Of a stretch of DNA of 9,187 nucleotides, positions 6,773-9,187 are shown in pieces. The translations under genes and the position numbers were made by a program. How positions within the stretch are numbered: the first letter of the stretch is position 1; the number at the start of each line of letters is the position of its first letter. The stretch is from Nitrospina sp. (GTDB taxonomy: Bacteria > Nitrospinota > Nitrospinia > Nitrospinales > VA-1), in NCBI GenBank assembly GCA_018665625.1, contig JABJCF010000109.1, positions 1 to 9,187 on the forward strand, given 5' to 3'. Below the pieces are notes generated by a model. That model made no database searches. It had not been told where the DNA came from and worked only from the letters and a program-made list of their open reading frames with translations.

Positions 6773-9187
6773 ATGCAACTCCGAGAAATACATATCGACG
6801 GTTTTGGTATCTTCTGTAATAAACGAATCACCGGATTAAAACCTGGCCTCAACATAATTTACGGGGAAAACGAATTCGGCAAAACCACAATGCTGGAATT
6901 CATTCGCAGGATACTTTTCGGCTTCCCCACCAAAAAAGATAAAACCAACCTTTATCACCCAGTGAATGGGGGGTCTATGGGTGGAAGCCTGAAAATCGAA
7001 TTACAAAATGGTGAGGGATTGGTCATTTCACGAACTCCGGGAACTCATGGTGGGGATGTGAGAATATCTACTCCACAAGAAGTTTTGCGAGGACAAGACA
7101 TACTCAACCATGTACTAGGTAATGCTTCAAAAGATATTTATAAAAACATCTATGCCTTTACCCTTGACGAACTTCACGACTTCAACAGTTTAAGTGGAGA
7201 CGAAGTAAAAAACCGTATTTACGGGGCCGGATTAGGGCTCGGCAACTTGTCACTTAAAAGCATAGAAAAAGAATTGGAAAGTTTATGCACTCAAATTTTT
7301 CGTCCGCGTGGTTCCTGTCAGCTCAATGACCTACTCGAAAAAATAAAAACCAATGAACAGGTAATCCTTTCAATTCAAAAAAACCTAGCTCTTTATGATG
7401 ACCTGCAAAGCCAATATAAAAAAATGCAGGAGACCAAAACAGCAGTGCAAAACTCCCTTCAAGATATGGAATCCGAAAAAAGAATTCTCGAGAGCCAAAT
7501 CCATCTCTACGAAGATGCTATTCAGTACATGGAATCAAGGCACAAACTTAAATCGATGGAGGACCTGTCACAATTCCCTGAAAATGGCCTTAACACCTTT
7601 AAGTCTCTACAGAACCAAAAAGAAAACCTGGAGCATCGCCTGATCGAAGAACAGGGATCCCTCAACACATTGAAAGACTCACTAAAAGATTTAAAAGTAA
7701 ACCATGACCTTCTAAAACATGAAGAAAACGTCCAACGACTTCAACAATCCACCCATTCAATTCATTCTGCATTGCAGGATTTAGGAAAAGTCCAGATCGA
7801 AAGGGAAGATCTGGAAATGCAAATTACCGAAGAAATAAAATCCATCGATCGGAACTGGGATGAAGAAACATTATTGAACTTTGATTTAACTGAAGCCGAA
7901 AAAGACCAGATCGATCATTATTCCGAAGAATTTGAAACCTTGAGGAAGGAACAAGACCTTTACCTAGACCGTCTGGAAAGCCACCGCAGACTTAAAGCCG
8001 AAGAGCAATCCAAGGGCTGGAATATTCCTGAATGGCTAAAACATTTTCACTATGGTTTTGCGGGAACAGGTGTTGTCGGCATTATTTTGGGTGGATACCT
8101 TTTTAATATTCCTCTTTTGACAGCAAGCATATTAATGATAGGTGGCGGAATTTTTCTTTTCAAAAAAATTCTTGAAGAGAAAAACAGCTTCTCTAAAGAA
8201 GATATGGCGGAAAAAAATCTGGCCCACCAATACGAAAAAAAGAAAGAGGAACTGGATGGAAAATTCGATGACTGGAGGCAATGGCTGAAGGAACGCAAAC
8301 TGGACCCTGGCATAGCCCCCATAACAACAAAAAATATCGGAAAAACCGCACGTCAGATTAAAGCTCTGATCGCACAACGCGGTAGACTGGATGAAAGAAT
8401 AGATCAAATGCATGAAACCATGAAGGAAGCGCTCGATTTCATTTCTTCTCTGGCCTCTTCAGTAGACACCGTTTCTCTAAAAAATGAAATCCCAGTAAAT
8501 ATTGAAATTATTTGTAACGCATTTGATGAAAGTAAGGCCAACCGGGATCGTAGCTTATTATTGGAGAATCAGCACAAAGAGCAGAATGATAAGATCTCTC
8601 GACTTGAGGAACAGTTAAAAAGCAATTCCGATGAAATTGAAAAATTCTTTCGTTCTGTGGGAGCGAGTGACATTGAAAACTTTCACACCAAACAATCTGC
8701 TTATGAAATATACCAAGCACTTGAAAAAACTGTGGAACAAAAACGTGGAATCATTCATTCCAATGTTGGTTTAGGGCAACATTTTGAGCAGTTCCTTGAA
8801 GATATCCAATCCACTCCCCTGGAAGAGATAAAACAGAAACTTGGGAAGGGGCTCACAGAATATGCAGAACTGCAGGATACCAATGAACAATTGCTGCAGG
8901 ATATGGGTGAAACCCGCAATGAGTTGGAGAAACTATCATCCAACAACGACCTCGTTGCCCGGCAAAATGAATTGGAATCCCAAAAACAAGAAATAAGGAC
9001 AGTCGCAAAAACCTGGGCTTCCTATCGCAGTGCCCTGGTATTGATAGAAGAAGCTAAATGCAGATATGAAAAAACTCGTCAACCTGGAGTTATTCGCGCT
9101 GCGGAAAATCTATTTTCCGAGATTACAGGCGGAACCTATGGCCACATTATTAAACCTGTGGACAGCGACGACATTCTCATTGAAAAC
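6773..9187 (+). CDS. yhaN: YhaN-type ABC/SMC-like ATPase with membrane hairpin (Rad50-like partner), 3' partial
   Basis: The reading frame is open for 805 codons to the window end. The product is a Rad50/SbcC-like ATPase expected to drive the adjacent nuclease. The N-terminal half-head begins MQLREIHIDGFG and has the Walker A GENEFGKTT at 31-39. YAFTLDEL (127-134) and the following YGAGLGLG segment are YhaN-like and replace the SbcC Q-loop region. Residues about 185-420 are charged coiled coil. Two hydrophobic stretches (428-445 and 446-463, turning at N-I-P) form a probable membrane hairpin, then coil resumes to about 750. The segment from 769 (RQPGVIRAA...ITGGTYGHI) looks like the start of the second half-head. 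The ABC signature, Walker B and D-loop must lie beyond the window; B. subtilis YhaN is about 960 residues, so roughly 150 are missing. No CxxC zinc hook is seen. The start follows the nuclease stop by 11 bp with no Shine-Dalgarno, suggesting translational coupling. Confidence 0.88.
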   Translation, partial: MQLREIHIDGFGIFCNKRITGLKPGLNIIYGENEFGKTTMLEFIRRILFGFPTKKDKTNLYHPVNGGSMGGSLKIELQNGEGLVISRTPGTHGGDVRISTPQEVLRGQDILNHVLGNASKDIYKNIYAFTLDELHDFNSLSGDEVKNRIYGAGLGLGNLSLKSIEKELESLCTQIFRPRGSCQLNDLLEKIKTNEQVILSIQKNLALYDDLQSQYKKMQETKTAVQNSLQDMESEKRILESQIHLYEDAIQYMESRHKLKSMEDLSQFPENGLNTFKSLQNQKENLEHRLIEEQGSLNTLKDSLKDLKVNHDLLKHEENVQRLQQSTHSIHSALQDLGKVQIEREDLEMQITEEIKSIDRNWDEETLLNFDLTEAEKDQIDHYSEEFETLRKEQDLYLDRLESHRRLKAEEQSKGWNIPEWLKHFHYGFAGTGVVGIILGGYLFNIPLLTASILMIGGGIFLFKKILEEKNSFSKEDMAEKNLAHQYEKKKEELDGKFDDWRQWLKERKLDPGIAPITTKNIGKTARQIKALIAQRGRLDERIDQMHETMKEALDFISSLASSVDTVSLKNEIPVNIEIICNAFDESKANRDRSLLLENQHKEQNDKISRLEEQLKSNSDEIEKFFRSVGASDIENFHTKQSAYEIYQALEKTVEQKRGIIHSNVGLGQHFEQFLEDIQSTPLEEIKQKLGKGLTEYAELQDTNEQLLQDMGETRNELEKLSSNNDLVARQNELESQKQEIRTVAKTWASYRSALVLIEEAKCRYEKTRQPGVIRAAENLFSEITGGTYGHIIKPVDSDDILIEN

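Noticed and set aside
7395..7643. 82-codon open frame on the plus strand
   Set aside because: It is an out-of-frame shadow within the ATPase gene, whose own frame is continuous here with convincing coiled-coil composition.
8050..8413. Two overlapping minus-strand open frames rich in F and S
   Set aside because: They are reverse-strand readings of the lysine/glutamate-rich coil and membrane hairpin of the ATPase gene; hydrophobicity there is a byproduct of A-rich codons.

Overview
The window is densely coding and moderately AT-rich, with five protein genes, no RNA genes, no mobile elements and no CRISPR-like repeats. Both ends cut through a gene. The content suggests a Gram-negative-type bacterium with elaborate two-component and cyclic-di-GMP signalling: a hybrid sensor kinase with a dCache-like sensor, a REC/HD-GYP response regulator, and a two-cluster ferredoxin-type aldo/keto reductase. 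That mix is common in Desulfobacterota, Nitrospinota and similar environmental lineages, but nothing here fixes the taxon. The starts lack good Shine-Dalgarno sequences.

Left part (1-4165, + strand): a membrane hybrid histidine kinase (5' end outside the window) is followed at once by a response regulator with an HD-GYP output domain. They look like one operon in which a periplasmic signal is relayed to degradation of c-di-GMP.

Middle (4170-5381, - strand): an aldo/keto reductase with two C-terminal [4Fe-4S] motifs. It converges on the response regulator with only 4 bases between the stop codons, and diverges from the right-hand operon across a 114-bp intergenic region.

Right part (5496-9187, + strand): a YhaO/SbcD-type metallophosphoesterase nuclease followed 11 bp later by a YhaN-type ABC/SMC-like ATPase, open to the end of the window. 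This is a Mre11-Rad50-like pair. Its ATPase carries a two-helix membrane hairpin midway along the coiled coil, where Rad50/SbcC would have a zinc hook. A well-formed sigma70-type promoter (TTGAGA, 17 bp, TATACT) lies just upstream.

The most notable points are the membrane-hairpin Mre11/Rad50-like pair, a FixL-type PAS domain with lysine at the expected heme-ligand position, a glutamate in place of the catalytic aspartate in the reductase, and a kinase/HD-GYP pair with two receiver domains but no HPt. I see no clearly undescribed system; all five genes fall into recognisable families.
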